NCBI GenBank assembly: GCA_003605035.1 | Contig: QZKJ01000022.1 | Span: 1-48,895 of the forward strand | Origin: Desulfurivibrio sp. | GTDB taxonomy: Bacteria; Desulfobacterota; Desulfobulbia; Desulfobulbales; SURF-16 | DNA length: 48,895 nucleotides | Direction of reading: 5' to 3' | The notes under the pieces: model-generated | The model's database searches: none | The model's input: only the letters and a program-made list of their open reading frames with translations | What the model was told of the DNA's origin: nothing | Position numbers and translations under genes: made by a program | In this document: positions 18,371 through 27,172 of the stretch, piece after piece | Position numbering within the stretch: position 1 is the stretch's first letter | Layout of the letters: each line of letters opens with the position of its first letter

Positions 18371-19777
18371 ATGCAGACACATTTCCGAAAAAGCCCGCTT
18401 ATTGCGCTTCTCTGCGCAGTCTTCTTATTTCTGGCCCAGCCCGCCTTCGCCGCGCGTCCCGACACCTTTGCCCCGCTGGTTGAAAAATACGGCGATACCG
18501 TTGTCAACATTTACACCACCCAGACCATGAAGGAACCTCCCATCCCCTATTTCCCCGAGCATCAGGGAGTGCCGGAATTCTTCAAAAAGTTCTTTGAACA
18601 GCAGGGACCGGGGGGCTACCACGGCCAGGTCATACCCCAGAAAAGAACCAGCCTGGGCTCGGGCGTCATCATCTCAGCCGACGGCTATATCATCACCAAC
18701 AACCACGTCATTGATGAAGCGGACGAAATCAATGTGCGTTTTGCCAATCACGAAGAGTACGTGGCAAAAATCATCGGTCGCGACTCGAAAACCGACGTGG
18801 CCCTTATCAAGATCGAACCCAAGGATTCCCTGCCCTATGCCAGCTTCGGCGACTCGGAAAAACTGCGGGTCGGCGACTGGGTAATCGCCATCGGCAATCC
18901 CTTCGGCTTTGAGCAGACGGTGACGGCCGGCATTGTCAGCGGCAAGGGCCGGACGCTGGGCAGCGGCAACTACGAAAACTTCATCCAGACGGATGCCTCC
19001 ATCAATCCCGGCAACTCCGGCGGTCCCCTTTTCAATCTTGAAGGGGAAATGGTCGGCATCAACACTGCCATCTACAGCCGCAGCGGCGGTAATATCGGCA
19101 TCGGCTTCGCCATCCCGATCAATATGGCCAAAAACGTCATTGACCAGCTGAAAACCACCGGCAAGGTGACCCGCGGCTGGCTGGGCGTGATGATCCAGAG
19201 CGTCAGCCAGGATCTGGCCAGACAGTTCGGCCTCGACAAGCCCATCGGCGCCCTGGTCGGCGAGGTCTCCCCCGGCAGCCCGGCCGAAAAGGCGGGCATC
19301 ATCCCCGGCGACATCATCGTTGAATATCAAGGCAAGGAAATAACGCAGATGAACATGCTGCCCGCCCTGGTGGCCCAGACCCCGGTCGGTGAGACAGCCC
19401 AGGTCACCCTCTTCCGAAACGGCAAGAAGAAAGAAGTCGCCGTCACCGTGGCCAAGCTGGAAGAAGATGAAGCGGGCGCCGCGATGGGACAGGAGAACCT
19501 TCTCGGCCTGACCGTGCAGCAGCTGACCCCTGAACTGGCCCAGTCACTGAAGATCAAGGACAGGGAAGGGGTTATTGTGGCCAATGTCGAGCCGGGTTCT
19601 GCGGCCGAAGAGGCTGGTCTGCGGCCGGGCGACCTGATTCTGGAAATCAACCGTCAGGAAGTCAGGAATGTGGAGGAATACAATAAAGCTATCGCCAGCC
19701 TCGACAAAAAAGAGAGCATCCTGCTGCTGGTCAAGCGTGAGAACCACACCCGCTTTGTGGTGCTGGAGGCAAGATAG
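18371..19777 (+). CDS. Periplasmic serine protease/chaperone of the HtrA/DegP (Do) family
   Basis: 468 residues. Signal peptide MQTHFRKSPLIALLCAVF with cleavage near AFA/AR. The trypsin-like domain shows catalytic H112 (TNNHVID), D142 (KTDVALIKI) and S216 (NPGNSGGPL), followed by two PDZ domains (about 260-350: GALVGEVSPGSPAEKAGIIPGD; about 380-465: GVIVANVEPGSAAEEAGLRPGD). It degrades or refolds misfolded periplasmic proteins. RBS AAGGGA precedes ATG 18371. It lies 124 bp downstream of the sigma/anti-sigma operon on the same strand and is a likely target of that sigma factor. Its stop is only 8 bp from the convergent trpF stop, with no obvious terminator between them. Confidence 0.96.
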   Translation: MQTHFRKSPLIALLCAVFLFLAQPAFAARPDTFAPLVEKYGDTVVNIYTTQTMKEPPIPYFPEHQGVPEFFKKFFEQQGPGGYHGQVIPQKRTSLGSGVIISADGYIITNNHVIDEADEINVRFANHEEYVAKIIGRDSKTDVALIKIEPKDSLPYASFGDSEKLRVGDWVIAIGNPFGFEQTVTAGIVSGKGRTLGSGNYENFIQTDASINPGNSGGPLFNLEGEMVGINTAIYSRSGGNIGIGFAIPINMAKNVIDQLKTTGKVTRGWLGVMIQSVSQDLARQFGLDKPIGALVGEVSPGSPAEKAGIIPGDIIVEYQGKEITQMNMLPALVAQTPVGETAQVTLFRNGKKKEVAVTVAKLEEDEAGAAMGQENLLGLTVQQLTPELAQSLKIKDREGVIVANVEPGSAAEEAGLRPGDLILEINRQEVRNVEEYNKAIASLDKKESILLLVKRENHTRFVVLEAR

Positions 19778-19785
19778 TAGATACG

Positions 19786-20415
19786 TTATGAAGCGGCGGC
19801 AACCGCTGCCACCAATGCGCTGATGAGTTCCGGGTCCTTGTGGCCCGGTTCTCTTTCAATGGCGGAATTGACGTCCACCGCAAAAGGTCTTACCGCGGCG
19901 ATGGCCTGGGCCACATTAGCCGGTCCCAGGCCTCCTGCCAGAATCACCGGTTTGCCGGGCTGCAGCGCCTGGATAAGAGACCAGTCAAAGGTCTTGCCCG
20001 TTCCCCCGGCCTGATTTTTATCATAGGTGTCCAGCAGAAAGCCGGACACCACCTCCTCATAGGCGAGCAGATCCGTGGCGGTGAGCCCGGCATGCACCTG
20101 AAAGGCCTTGATCACTCTGGTCTGGAATCGCCGGCAGTAATCCGGCGATTCGGCCCCGTGCAGCTGGATGACGGTAAGATTGCAGTACTGCACAATTTCC
20201 GCCACCTGTTCCCCCTCCTCGTTGACAAACACCCCCACCGCATCGACAAAGGGCGGCAGAGTGCTGATAATGCCCCTGGCCCGTTCCGGCTCGATATATC
20301 TGGGGCTGGCCTTGGCAAAAATAAAGCCCAGGGCGTCCACCCCTGCGGCCACCGCATACCGCACTTCCTCCAGATCCGTCATGCCGCAGATCTTGATCCG
20401 TGTTCTGGATCTCAT
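19786..20415 (-). CDS. trpF: Phosphoribosylanthranilate isomerase
   Basis: 209 residues from ATG 20415, selected because AGGAGG is 7 nt upstream; a TTG two codons earlier is less likely. TrpF catalyses the Amadori rearrangement of phosphoribosylanthranilate in tryptophan synthesis. TIM-barrel motifs are visible: RIKICGMTDLEEVRYAV with the catalytic Cys, GVDALGFIFA, SPRYI, VGVFVNE, VIQLHGAESPDYC with the catalytic-region residues, LLDTYDKNQAGGTGKTFDW, and VILAGGLGPANVAQAI, FAVDVNSAIEREPGHKD. It is last of five trp genes on the minus strand; trpB and trpA do not follow here. Confidence 0.95.
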   Translation of the reverse strand: MRSRTRIKICGMTDLEEVRYAVAAGVDALGFIFAKASPRYIEPERARGIISTLPPFVDAVGVFVNEEGEQVAEIVQYCNLTVIQLHGAESPDYCRRFQTRVIKAFQVHAGLTATDLLAYEEVVSGFLLDTYDKNQAGGTGKTFDWSLIQALQPGKPVILAGGLGPANVAQAIAAVRPFAVDVNSAIEREPGHKDPELISALVAAVAAAS

Positions 20416-20443
20416 GCACAAGCCTCCTTTGCCATAACCGGCC

Positions 20444-21208
20444 TCATCTGCCCATCAACTCTCGTACCGCCAGTTCCCGGCCGCCTGCCCGCATGAGCGT
20501 TTCGCCGACGAGCACGGCGGCAATGCCGGCCGCGGACAGGCGCCGGATATCCTCCACGCTGCGGATGCCGGATTCACTGACCACGGGAATTTCTTCGGGA
20601 ATCTGGCGCTTGAGCCGGAAGGTGGTCGTGAGGTCCATGGAGAAGTCCCGCAGATTGCGGTTATTGATGCCGATCAGCGGACTGCCGGCCGCCAGGGCCT
20701 TGTCCAGCTCCGCCTCGTCATGCACTTCCACCAGGGCGTCCATGCCCAATTCCCGGCTCTGGGCCAGGAAATCCTGCAGCTGCTTGACTTCCAGAATGGC
20801 GGCGATGAGCAGAATGGCATCCGCCCCGAAGCGGGCCGCCTCGGTGATCTGCACCGCATGGATCAGAAAATCCTTGCGCAGCACCGGCAGCCCCACCGCG
20901 GCCCGCACCTGGGGGATATAGGCCAGGCTGCCCTGGAAGAACCGCTCATCGGTCAGCACCGACAGGGCCTGGGCCCCGCCGGCCTCGTACTGCCGGGCAA
21001 TGGCCACCGGATCAAAATCCGGGCAGATGACCCCTTTGGAAGGCGATGCCTTTTTGGCCTCGGCGATCAGCGCCACCCCGTTGAAATCAGTCAGGGCCCG
21101 CTGAAACCCGCGGGGCGGGGCCACCTCCTGCCGCGGCTCACCCATGCCTCTGGCCAGCAGTTCTTTAACCTCCAGGCGTTTCTGTTCAACTATGGTATCA
21201 AGAATCAC
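20444..21208 (-). CDS. trpC: Indole-3-glycerol-phosphate synthase
   Basis: 254 residues from GTG 21208 (VILDTIVEQKRLEV), with a G-rich stretch upstream; the longer frame upstream overlaps trpD and is not TrpC-like. It closes the indole ring of CdRP. Motifs: LIAEAKKASPSKGVI with catalytic Lys, YEAGGAQALSVLTDERFFQG, PVLRKDFLIHAVQI, ADAILLIAAIL, LVEVHDEAELDKAL, IGINNRNLRDF, VSESGIRSVEDI and LVGETLMRA. It overlaps trpD by 11 bp (coupled translation) and precedes trpF by 28 bp. Confidence 0.96.
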   Translation of the reverse strand: MILDTIVEQKRLEVKELLARGMGEPRQEVAPPRGFQRALTDFNGVALIAEAKKASPSKGVICPDFDPVAIARQYEAGGAQALSVLTDERFFQGSLAYIPQVRAAVGLPVLRKDFLIHAVQITEAARFGADAILLIAAILEVKQLQDFLAQSRELGMDALVEVHDEAELDKALAAGSPLIGINNRNLRDFSMDLTTTFRLKRQIPEEIPVVSESGIRSVEDIRRLSAAGIAAVLVGETLMRAGGRELAVRELMGR

Positions 21209-22238
21209 CTTTTGCCCCCGCTTGCCTGCAGAACTGCACCAGGGCCTCAAGCTTGGCCATGGCCGCACCCGAGGCAATGGTCTGCCTGGCCAGGGCCACG
21301 CCCTCCTGCAGGTCCGGGGCAAGACCTGCCGCCATCAACGCCGCGCCGCTGTTCATCAGCACCATGTCCAGACAGGGGCCGGCCTCGCCGCGCAGCACGG
21401 CACGGAGCTGGCCCGCGGAGATCTCGGCGGTGGCGCCGCCCTTGATATCCGCCAGGGTGGCCCGGGAGAGTCCCACCTCCTCGGGGGCGATGGTATAGCA
21501 GGTGACCTTGCCGTCATGCAGATCAGCCACCTGGGTTTCACCGGTGATGGTGATCTCGTCGATATTGCCTGCCCCGCAGACCACCAGGACGCGCTTGACC
21601 GCGAATCTGCTCATGACATGGGCAAGCTTTTCCACCAGCTCAGGGGTATAGACGCCGAGCACATAGACATTGGCATTGGCCGGATTGGTCAGCGGCCCCA
21701 GCACATTGAATACGGTCCGGATGCCGATCTCCCGCCGCGGGCCGATGGCGTACTTCATGGCCCCGTGCAGCATGGGGGCAAACATGAAACCGATGCCCAC
21801 CGTGCGGATGCACTGGCCGATCTTTTCCGCGCTCAGGCTCAGATCCACGCCCAGGGCCTCCAGCACGTCGGCGCTGCCGCAATGGCTGGAAACGGAGCGG
21901 TTGCCATGCTTGGCCACCTTGAGCCCGGCCCCGGCCACCACAAAGGAGGTGGTGGTGGAGACATTGAAGGTACCGGAGGCGTCACCGCCGGTGCCCACCG
22001 TATCGACCAGGATCTCGCCGGCCTCAGCGGCATCCACATGGGTGGCCTTGTCCCGCATGACCCTGGCCGCCCCGGCAATCTCATCAATGGTTTCCCCCTT
22101 CATGCGCAGGGCGGTGATGAAGGCGCCGATCTGGGCCTGGGTGGCCTCGCCGCCCATGATTTCGTTCATCACCGCGACCATTTCCTGTTCGGAAAGATCA
22201 CTACCTGCCACCACCTTGCCAATGGCTTCCTTGATCAT
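21198..22238 (-). CDS. trpD: Anthranilate phosphoribosyltransferase
   Basis: 346 residues. It transfers the phosphoribosyl group of PRPP to anthranilate. Family motifs: VDTVGTGGDASGTFNVSTTT (glycine-rich PRPP-binding loop), KHGNRSVSSHCGSADVLEAL, FAPMLHGAMKYAIGPRREIG, RTVFNVLGPLTNPAN and MNSGAALMAAG. RBS GAGGAG before ATG 22238. The length is typical and it is a stand-alone TrpD, not fused to TrpG. A heptamer repeat block separates it from trpG, so the operon is not tightly packed here. Confidence 0.97.
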   Translation of the reverse strand: MIKEAIGKVVAGSDLSEQEMVAVMNEIMGGEATQAQIGAFITALRMKGETIDEIAGAARVMRDKATHVDAAEAGEILVDTVGTGGDASGTFNVSTTTSFVVAGAGLKVAKHGNRSVSSHCGSADVLEALGVDLSLSAEKIGQCIRTVGIGFMFAPMLHGAMKYAIGPRREIGIRTVFNVLGPLTNPANANVYVLGVYTPELVEKLAHVMSRFAVKRVLVVCGAGNIDEITITGETQVADLHDGKVTCYTIAPEEVGLSRATLADIKGGATAEISAGQLRAVLRGEAGPCLDMVLMNSGAALMAAGLAPDLQEGVALARQTIASGAAMAKLEALVQFCRQAGAKGDS

Positions 22239-22256
22239 AGCGTATCTCCTCTCTCA

Positions 22257-22358
22257 ATTTGGGATTGGGGATTGCGGATTGCGGATTTTTCATCCGAAAT
22301 CAGAAATCAAAAATTCCGCAATCCGCAATCCGAAATCCGCAATCAATACAATCCCCAA
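22257..22358. repeat. Inverted heptamer arrays between trpG and trpD
   Basis: The left half reads GGGATTG GGGATTG CGGATTG CGGATTT, in 7-bp units. The right half carries the reverse-complement type: CCGCAAT CCGCAAT CCGAAAT CCGCAAT, then ATCCCCAATC. The two halves can pair into a long hairpin around the AT-rich centre GAAATCAGAAATCAAAAATT. It is non-coding and fills the whole trpG-trpD junction. Confidence 0.85.
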
Positions 22359-22940
22359 TCAATACATCTTCTCATAATCCGGGCTGACAAAATTCTTCAG
22401 CAGCTGCACCCCGTGCGGGGTCATGATGGACTCCGGATGAAACTGCACCCCTTCCACCAGGAGCGTCTTGTGGCGCACGGCCATCAGCTCGCCCTGATCG
22501 GTGCGGGCCGTCACCAGCAGGCAATCGGGCAGATCGGCGTCAGCCACCACCAGTGAATGATAACGCATGGCGTCAAAGGGGTTCGGCAGGCCGGTGAACA
22601 CCCCCTTGCCGTCATGATGGATGGGGCTGGTCTTGCCGTGCATGACCCGGCCGGCCCGCACCGTGGAGCCGCCGAAGGCCTCGCCGATGGACTGGTGGCC
22701 GAGGCAGACCCCCAGCACCGGAATCCTGCCGGCGAAATGGCGGATGGAGGCGATGGAGATGCCGGCCTGGGGCGGATCACAGGGCCCCGGTGAAATGAGC
22801 AGCCGGTCGGGTTTGCTCCGTTCGATGCCGGCGATGTCCACCTGGTCATTGCGAAAGACGACCAGTTCCTCGCCAAAGCCGCCGATGGTCTGCACGATGT
22901 TATAGGTAAACGAATCGTAGTTATCAATAATAACAATCAT
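22359..22940 (-). CDS. trpG: Anthranilate synthase, glutamine amidotransferase component
   Basis: 193 residues from ATG 22940 ([17 protein letters not shown]); 20 codons of in-frame extension upstream are not family-like. Class I glutamine amidotransferase supplying ammonia to TrpE. Catalytic Cys in [18 protein letters not shown], catalytic His-x-Glu in [18 protein letters not shown] and AMRYHSLVV are typical TrpG/PabA motifs, so a dual role with PabB elsewhere is possible. Between it and trpE there is a palindromic repeat rather than close packing. Confidence 0.96.
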   Translation of the reverse strand: MIVIIDNYDSFTYNIVQTIGGFGEELVVFRNDQVDIAGIERSKPDRLLISPGPCDPPQAGISIASIRHFAGRIPVLGVCLGHQSIGEAFGGSTVRAGRVMHGKTSPIHHDGKGVFTGLPNPFDAMRYHSLVVADADLPDCLLVTARTDQGELMAVRHKTLLVEGVQFHPESIMTPHGVQLLKNFVSPDYEKMY

Positions 22941-23009
22941 ATCAGTCTCATAAAAAGTCGAAATAAACTGAATGGCTAAGCACAAAAGTTCGCTATACAA
23001 GGCGCAGTG

Positions 23010-23061
23010 TTTTTTTCAGGGGCTCGACTATACATGCGGTATGTCGAGGTCCTGAAAAAAA
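23010..23061. repeat. REP-like hairpin with T and A tracts between trpE and trpG
   Basis: TTTTTTTCAGG (23010-23020) is the inverse of CCTGAAAAAAA (23051-23061), with a second palindrome inside (CTCGACTATAC ... GTATGTCGAG). It can act as a hairpin in either strand. Flanking bases (AAGGCGCAGTG ... TGCAACGCAG) extend the partial symmetry, suggesting a dispersed palindromic repeat rather than a plain terminator, since it lies inside the trp operon. Confidence 0.7.
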
Positions 23062-23117
23062 CCTGCAACGCAGTAGAGCGGCCTTTTTACCCTCAAGGGG
23101 CATAAATGCGACGCCAT

Positions 23118-24605
23118 TTAAAATCCTTGTTCGGCCAGCTCAACTGCCCGCCGCAGGCCCCGTGCCTTGTTGAGGGTCTCCTGGAATTCCATCTCCGGAT
23201 CGGAATCAGCGACAATGCCGGCACCGGCCTGCACCCACAGATTGCCGTCCTGCAGCACGAAGGTCCTGATGGTGATACAGAAATCCATGTTACCCGAAAA
23301 GCCGAAATAACCCACCGCGCCGGCATAGGGGCCGCGCCGCTCCGGCTCCAGTTCCTCAATGATCTCCATGGCCCTGATCTTGGGCGCGCCTGACACGGTC
23401 CCGGCCGGAAAACAGGCCCGCACCACGTCGAACTGGTCCCGGCCGGTGGCCAGCTTGCCGCGCACGCCGGAGACGATATGCATCACGTGGCTGTAGCGCT
23501 CGATGACCAGCAGGTCATGGGTTTCCACCGTGCCGTATTCCGCCACCCGGCCCACGTCGTTGCGGCCCAGGTCAACCAGCATCAGATGCTCGGCCCGCTC
23601 CTTGGGATCGGCCAGCAGCTCCTTTTCCAGGGCCAGGTCCTCTTCCCTGGTTTTGCCCCGCGGCCTGGTGCCGGCAATGGGCCGCAGCTCGATCCTGCCC
23701 TCCTCCAGCCGCACCAGGATCTCCGGCGATGAGCCGATCTGGATATTGTTGCCGAGCTTGAGATAAAAGAGATAGGGGCTGGGATTGATATGGCGCAGGG
23801 CCCGGTAGAGCATGAAGGGCGGCAGATCGGTCCTGGCGTGAAACCGCTGGGACAGCACGACCTGGATGATGTCGCCCGCCATGATGTATTCCTTGGCGCG
23901 GGCCACCATCTCTTTGAAGGCCTCGGCCGGCATGTTGGACGCAAAGCGGTGGGTATGGCCGCTGGTGTCGTTGTCAACCACGTCATAGGGCAGCGGCCGG
24001 CGCCTGAGCCGCTTGATGACGGCATCAATGCGCTGACACGCCTTCTGGTACAGCTCCTCCAGGTTGTCGCCCGCCTCGACCGCCACACAGTTCACCACCG
24101 TCAGTTTCTGCTTGAGATTATCGCAGATGAGCACCAGGCGGGGCACCATGAAGGAGCTGTCCGGGAAATTCTCCAGCGGCGGGTTACGCTCGGGCAGCTT
24201 CTCCATGAAGCGCACCATGTCATAGCCCAGGTAACCCACCGCCCCGCCGAAGAAGCGGGGCAGAAAATCGCTTTCCCGGCAGGCGTGGAAGGACTCCAGG
24301 ATGCTTTTGAGCTCGGCCAGCGGATCACCGCAGCGCTCCTCAAGCCGGCCGTCACGCTGGATGACGATCCGCTCGCCCCGGCTCTCGAAGGTGAGCAGCG
24401 GATCAAGGCCGATGAAGGAATAACGGCCCCACTTTTCCCCGCCCTCCAGACTCTCGAGCAGAAAGGCATGGGACTCGTCGCCGGCGACCTTGGCAAAAAC
24501 CGTCAACGGCGTATCGAGATCGGCGACAATCTCCCGGCAGACAGGGATCAGGCCCGCCCTGTCGGCCAGCTTCTTAAAATCATCCAGTGCTGGTTGGTAC
24601 ATCAC
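23118..24605 (-). CDS. trpE: Anthranilate synthase component I
   Basis: 495 residues converting chorismate to anthranilate with TrpG. N-terminal feedback region followed by the chorismate-binding domain: FFGGAVGYLGYDMVRFMEKL, MAGDIIQVVLSQRFHARTDL, PSPYLFYLKLGNNIQIGSSP, PIAGTRPRGKT, HLMLVDLGRNDVGRVAEYG, VSGVRGKLA, CFPAGTVSGAPKIRAMEII and AGAVGYFGFSGNMDFCITIR. GGAGG lies 7 nt before GTG 24605 and 10 nt before ATG 24602, so the exact start is ambiguous. It is first in trpE-G-D-C-F; a strong terminator for rpsT stands just upstream, and no Trp-codon leader peptide is evident. Confidence 0.97.
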   Translation of the reverse strand: MMYQPALDDFKKLADRAGLIPVCREIVADLDTPLTVFAKVAGDESHAFLLESLEGGEKWGRYSFIGLDPLLTFESRGERIVIQRDGRLEERCGDPLAELKSILESFHACRESDFLPRFFGGAVGYLGYDMVRFMEKLPERNPPLENFPDSSFMVPRLVLICDNLKQKLTVVNCVAVEAGDNLEELYQKACQRIDAVIKRLRRRPLPYDVVDNDTSGHTHRFASNMPAEAFKEMVARAKEYIMAGDIIQVVLSQRFHARTDLPPFMLYRALRHINPSPYLFYLKLGNNIQIGSSPEILVRLEEGRIELRPIAGTRPRGKTREEDLALEKELLADPKERAEHLMLVDLGRNDVGRVAEYGTVETHDLLVIERYSHVMHIVSGVRGKLATGRDQFDVVRACFPAGTVSGAPKIRAMEIIEELEPERRGPYAGAVGYFGFSGNMDFCITIRTFVLQDGNLWVQAGAGIVADSDPEMEFQETLNKARGLRRAVELAEQGF

Positions 24606-24651
24606 GTAGAAACCTCCATGGCCAGGCAGCAGGCCAGGTCATCACGCCACC

Positions 24652-24691
24652 AAAAAAAAAGCCATGGGACCTGCAAAGGGTCCCATGGCTT
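24652..24691 (-). terminator. Intrinsic terminator between rpsT and trpE
   Basis: On the minus strand AAGCCATGGGA pairs with TCCCATGGCTT (11-bp arms, 24691-24659), extended by further pairs, and is followed by nine T residues. It lies after rpsT and before trpE. It could also regulate entry into the trp operon, but no leader peptide with Trp codons is seen upstream. Confidence 0.88.
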
Positions 24692-24777
24692 AACACTCTT
24701 TTCCGTTACTGCTTAAAAGGTATCGACTCTGTCATTGCTTACAACCCCTGCATGGCAAAGGGGGTACCGGTCTACTC

Positions 24778-25062
24778 CTAAGCAGGGGATTGGGTGCCGG
24801 CAATAAAGCTGTTCACCCGTTTGGTCAGCCGGGAAACTTTCCGGGATGCCGTCCTTGCATGCAGTGTTCCCTTTGAAGCAGCTTTCTGAATAACCGGGAT
24901 AGCTGCCTGCAAAGCCGCCTGTGCCTGATCAACTGACTGCTGCTCAATGGCTGCATCCACCGCCTTGATTACGGTTTTCACCTTGCTGCGGTTTGACCGG
25001 TTGCGGGCCCTGCTGACAAGACTTTGCCGATTTCTTTTTAAAGCAGATTTGTGGTTAGCCAA
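24778..25062 (-). CDS. rpsT: 30S ribosomal protein S20
   Basis: 94 residues, highly basic: MANHKSALKRNRQSLVSRAR, NRSNRSKVKTVIKAVDAAIE, then AASKGTLHARTASRKVSRLT and KRVNSFI. This matches the S20 consensus and length. It binds 16S rRNA in the small subunit. RBS AGAGGAG before ATG 25062, own promoter at 25168-25196 and own terminator at 24652-24691. It is divergent from the cdaA operon. Confidence 0.98.
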   Translation of the reverse strand: MANHKSALKRNRQSLVSRARNRSNRSKVKTVIKAVDAAIEQQSVDQAQAALQAAIPVIQKAASKGTLHARTASRKVSRLTKRVNSFIAGTQSPA

Positions 25063-25167
25063 AATGATTCTCCTCTTGTTACGTGAGTGACCGCGGGTAA
25101 CAATTTTTCCCGAGGTCCCTGTATGACATCAAAATAAGACAAAACAATTTCACATCAAAAAAAGCGT

Positions 25168-25196
25168 TATATAAATTACTTTGCCTTTTCTGTCAA
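25168..25196 (-). promoter_or_regulatory. Sigma-70-type promoter of rpsT
   Basis: On the minus strand TTGACA (25196-25191) is followed, after a 17-bp spacer, by TATATA (25173-25168). This gives a leader of roughly 100 nt to the rpsT start at 25062. The -35 is a perfect consensus and the spacing is ideal. Confidence 0.8.
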
Positions 25197-25352
25197 GAAG
25201 CATCCGCCCCTTTCTTTTTTTCAAAAAAAATACCGCGGGCAGCCACTCGCTGCTCGCATAATCATGCATAATCATATATATTTAAACAAAATAAATTACA
25301 AATCTTAATTATTACGCTCCCCTAACATTTTCAGGAGAAGATTTTACCTTTC

Positions 25353-26144
25353 ATGCTCGAGGTCCTCAAAGGCATACGCTGGCAGGATGTTGTCGATATC
25401 CTGATTGTTTCCTACATCATTTACCGGATCATTCTCATCATCAAGGGGACCAGAGCGGCCCAGATGCTGATCGGCATCGGTATCCTGATCATGGTCTATT
25501 TCGGCGCCCGCGAACTCGAGTTCATGACCCTCTACTGGCTGCTGGGCACCTTTCTCAGCTCCATCTTTCTGGTCATCATCATCGTTTTCCAGCGCGATAT
25601 CCGCCGGGCCCTGACCCAGGTCGGCCAGACGCCGTTCACCAAAAGCTCCGACGAAACCATCGAGGCGATCGATGAAATCGTCCATTCCGCCAAATATCTG
25701 TCCGACCGGAAAATCGGCGGCCTGATCGTCATCGAGCGGGAAACCGGCCTCAAGGACTATATCGAATCCTCGCATATCGTGGATGCCAAACTGAGCATGG
25801 AACTGCTGGTCAGCCTTTTCCATACCGGTTCCCCGCTGCATGACGGCGGGGTGATCATCCACAAGGACCGCATCCTCACCGCCCGTTCCGTGCTGCCCCT
25901 GACCAAAAACCCGTTCATCAGCAAGAAGCTGGGAACCCGCCACCGGGCAGCCATCGGCATTTCCGAGGAAACGGATGCGGTGGTGGTGGTCATCTCCGAA
26001 GAAACCAGGCAGATTTCCCTGGTGCTGCATGGCGGCATTACCAGCGGACTGGACGTCCCCTCCCTGCGCAGCCGCCTTGAGGCAATTTTAACCCCGAAAG
26101 AATTCGACACAACCAAATGGAAAAACTGGCTGCAAAGAAAATAG
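25353..26144 (+). CDS. cdaA: Membrane diadenylate cyclase (CdaA/DisA_N)
   Basis: 263 residues making c-di-AMP from two ATP. Three N-terminal TM helices (about 12-32, 37-53, 58-79) precede the DAC domain. Active-site motifs: SPLHDGGVIIHKDRI (the usual DGA motif is DGG here) and GTRHRAAIGISEETDAVVVV (RHR). It is first of the cdaA-cdaR-glmM operon; the cdaR start overlaps its end by 28 bp. This operon is classic in Firmicutes and is also found in Desulfobacterota-type genomes. The product probably controls K+ and osmotic homeostasis; a candidate target is the RCK-domain K+ channel at 6688-7674. Confidence 0.95.
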   Translation: MLEVLKGIRWQDVVDILIVSYIIYRIILIIKGTRAAQMLIGIGILIMVYFGARELEFMTLYWLLGTFLSSIFLVIIIVFQRDIRRALTQVGQTPFTKSSDETIEAIDEIVHSAKYLSDRKIGGLIVIERETGLKDYIESSHIVDAKLSMELLVSLFHTGSPLHDGGVIIHKDRILTARSVLPLTKNPFISKKLGTRHRAAIGISEETDAVVVVISEETRQISLVLHGGITSGLDVPSLRSRLEAILTPKEFDTTKWKNWLQRK

Positions 26145-27103
26145 TTTCGCTCATAGCCTCATGGCGTGACATGCGCTGGCCGAAAAACTGGGTGCTCAAG
26201 CTCATCTCGTTCTTTTTCGCCATTTTTCTCTGGTATTTCGTGGTGGGCGAGGACAAGGTGGACACAACCTTCAATATCCCGGTGGAAATCCTCAATCTGC
26301 CGTCCGACCTGACCATTTCCAACCAGTTCAAGAATGAGCTCGAACTGACCGTCAACGGCCCCCGGGGCCTGATCCGCAACCTGGCTGCGCAGCACATCTC
26401 CCGGCCCATTGACCTGTCAAAGTCCGAACCGGGAACAAAAATTTTCCAGAACACCATTGACTCCATTTCCCTGCCCCGCGGCATCCGCCTGCTGCGGGTC
26501 AAACCCACGGACATCATTCTCCAGCTCGACAAACTGGTGAAGAAAAATATTCCCATCCATTACGTCACCTCAGGTTCTCTGCCGACAGGATTCGAACTGG
26601 TTTCCATCACCCTGGATCCGGCCTCCATCCCGGTGACCGGCCCCGAGCCCTCGGTGGGCCAGGTGGATTCCATCGCCACGGCCGCCATCGACCTCTCAAG
26701 GCTCACCACCTCCGCCACCCGGCCGGTGGCGCTGAAGCTCACCTCGGCCATCAAGGATCTGGTGGGCGAACCGATCGTTACGGCCAACATCGTCGTCAAG
26801 GAAAAGATGGAGGAGAAAACCATCAATAAAATCCCGGTCAAGCTGCTGCTCAGCGGCAAGAAAACATACACCTTGAAGCCGGACGACGTAACGGTGGTGG
26901 CCCGCATTCCCTATACCACCCTGCGCAAGACCAAGGATCTGAAAACCCTTTTCCGGGCGCGCATCATGGGGGTTGAGCTGCCGGCCGGAACCCACAAGCT
27001 GACCGTTGAGGTCATCCCCTCCCAGGACATTGAAGTGCTGGAAGTAAAACCGGAAATGGTCATAGCGGAAGTCACGGACGAAGAGGAAAGCAACGGCAAA
27101 TAA
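26117..27103 (+). CDS. cdaR: CdaR/YbbR-domain regulator of CdaA
   Basis: 328 residues. One N-terminal TM helix (WVLKLISFFFAIFLWYFVVG, about 26-45) anchors extracytoplasmic YbbR repeats: about 47-120 (DTTFNIPVEILNLPSDL), 130-200, 215-280 and 285-320, each with the pattern of beta-strands ending in a proline-rich turn (GFELVSITLDPASIPVTGPE). CdaR proteins bind and modulate CdaA. The ATG at 26117 lies inside cdaA (28-bp overlap), so translation is coupled. glmM follows after 69 bp. Confidence 0.92.
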   Translation: MEKLAAKKIVSLIASWRDMRWPKNWVLKLISFFFAIFLWYFVVGEDKVDTTFNIPVEILNLPSDLTISNQFKNELELTVNGPRGLIRNLAAQHISRPIDLSKSEPGTKIFQNTIDSISLPRGIRLLRVKPTDIILQLDKLVKKNIPIHYVTSGSLPTGFELVSITLDPASIPVTGPEPSVGQVDSIATAAIDLSRLTTSATRPVALKLTSAIKDLVGEPIVTANIVVKEKMEEKTINKIPVKLLLSGKKTYTLKPDDVTVVARIPYTTLRKTKDLKTLFRARIMGVELPAGTHKLTVEVIPSQDIEVLEVKPEMVIAEVTDEEESNGK

Positions 27104-27172
27104 GCCGGTCCGCCCTGCCAGCTTTATCACTACGCAATCATTGTCAAAAAACAGCAGCTTTCGAGGAAACAA

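Noticed and set aside
24652..24780. Possible trp attenuator/leader peptide upstream of trpE
   Set aside because: The hairpin is a strong terminator for rpsT, but no ORF with Trp codons precedes it; the short frames have none.
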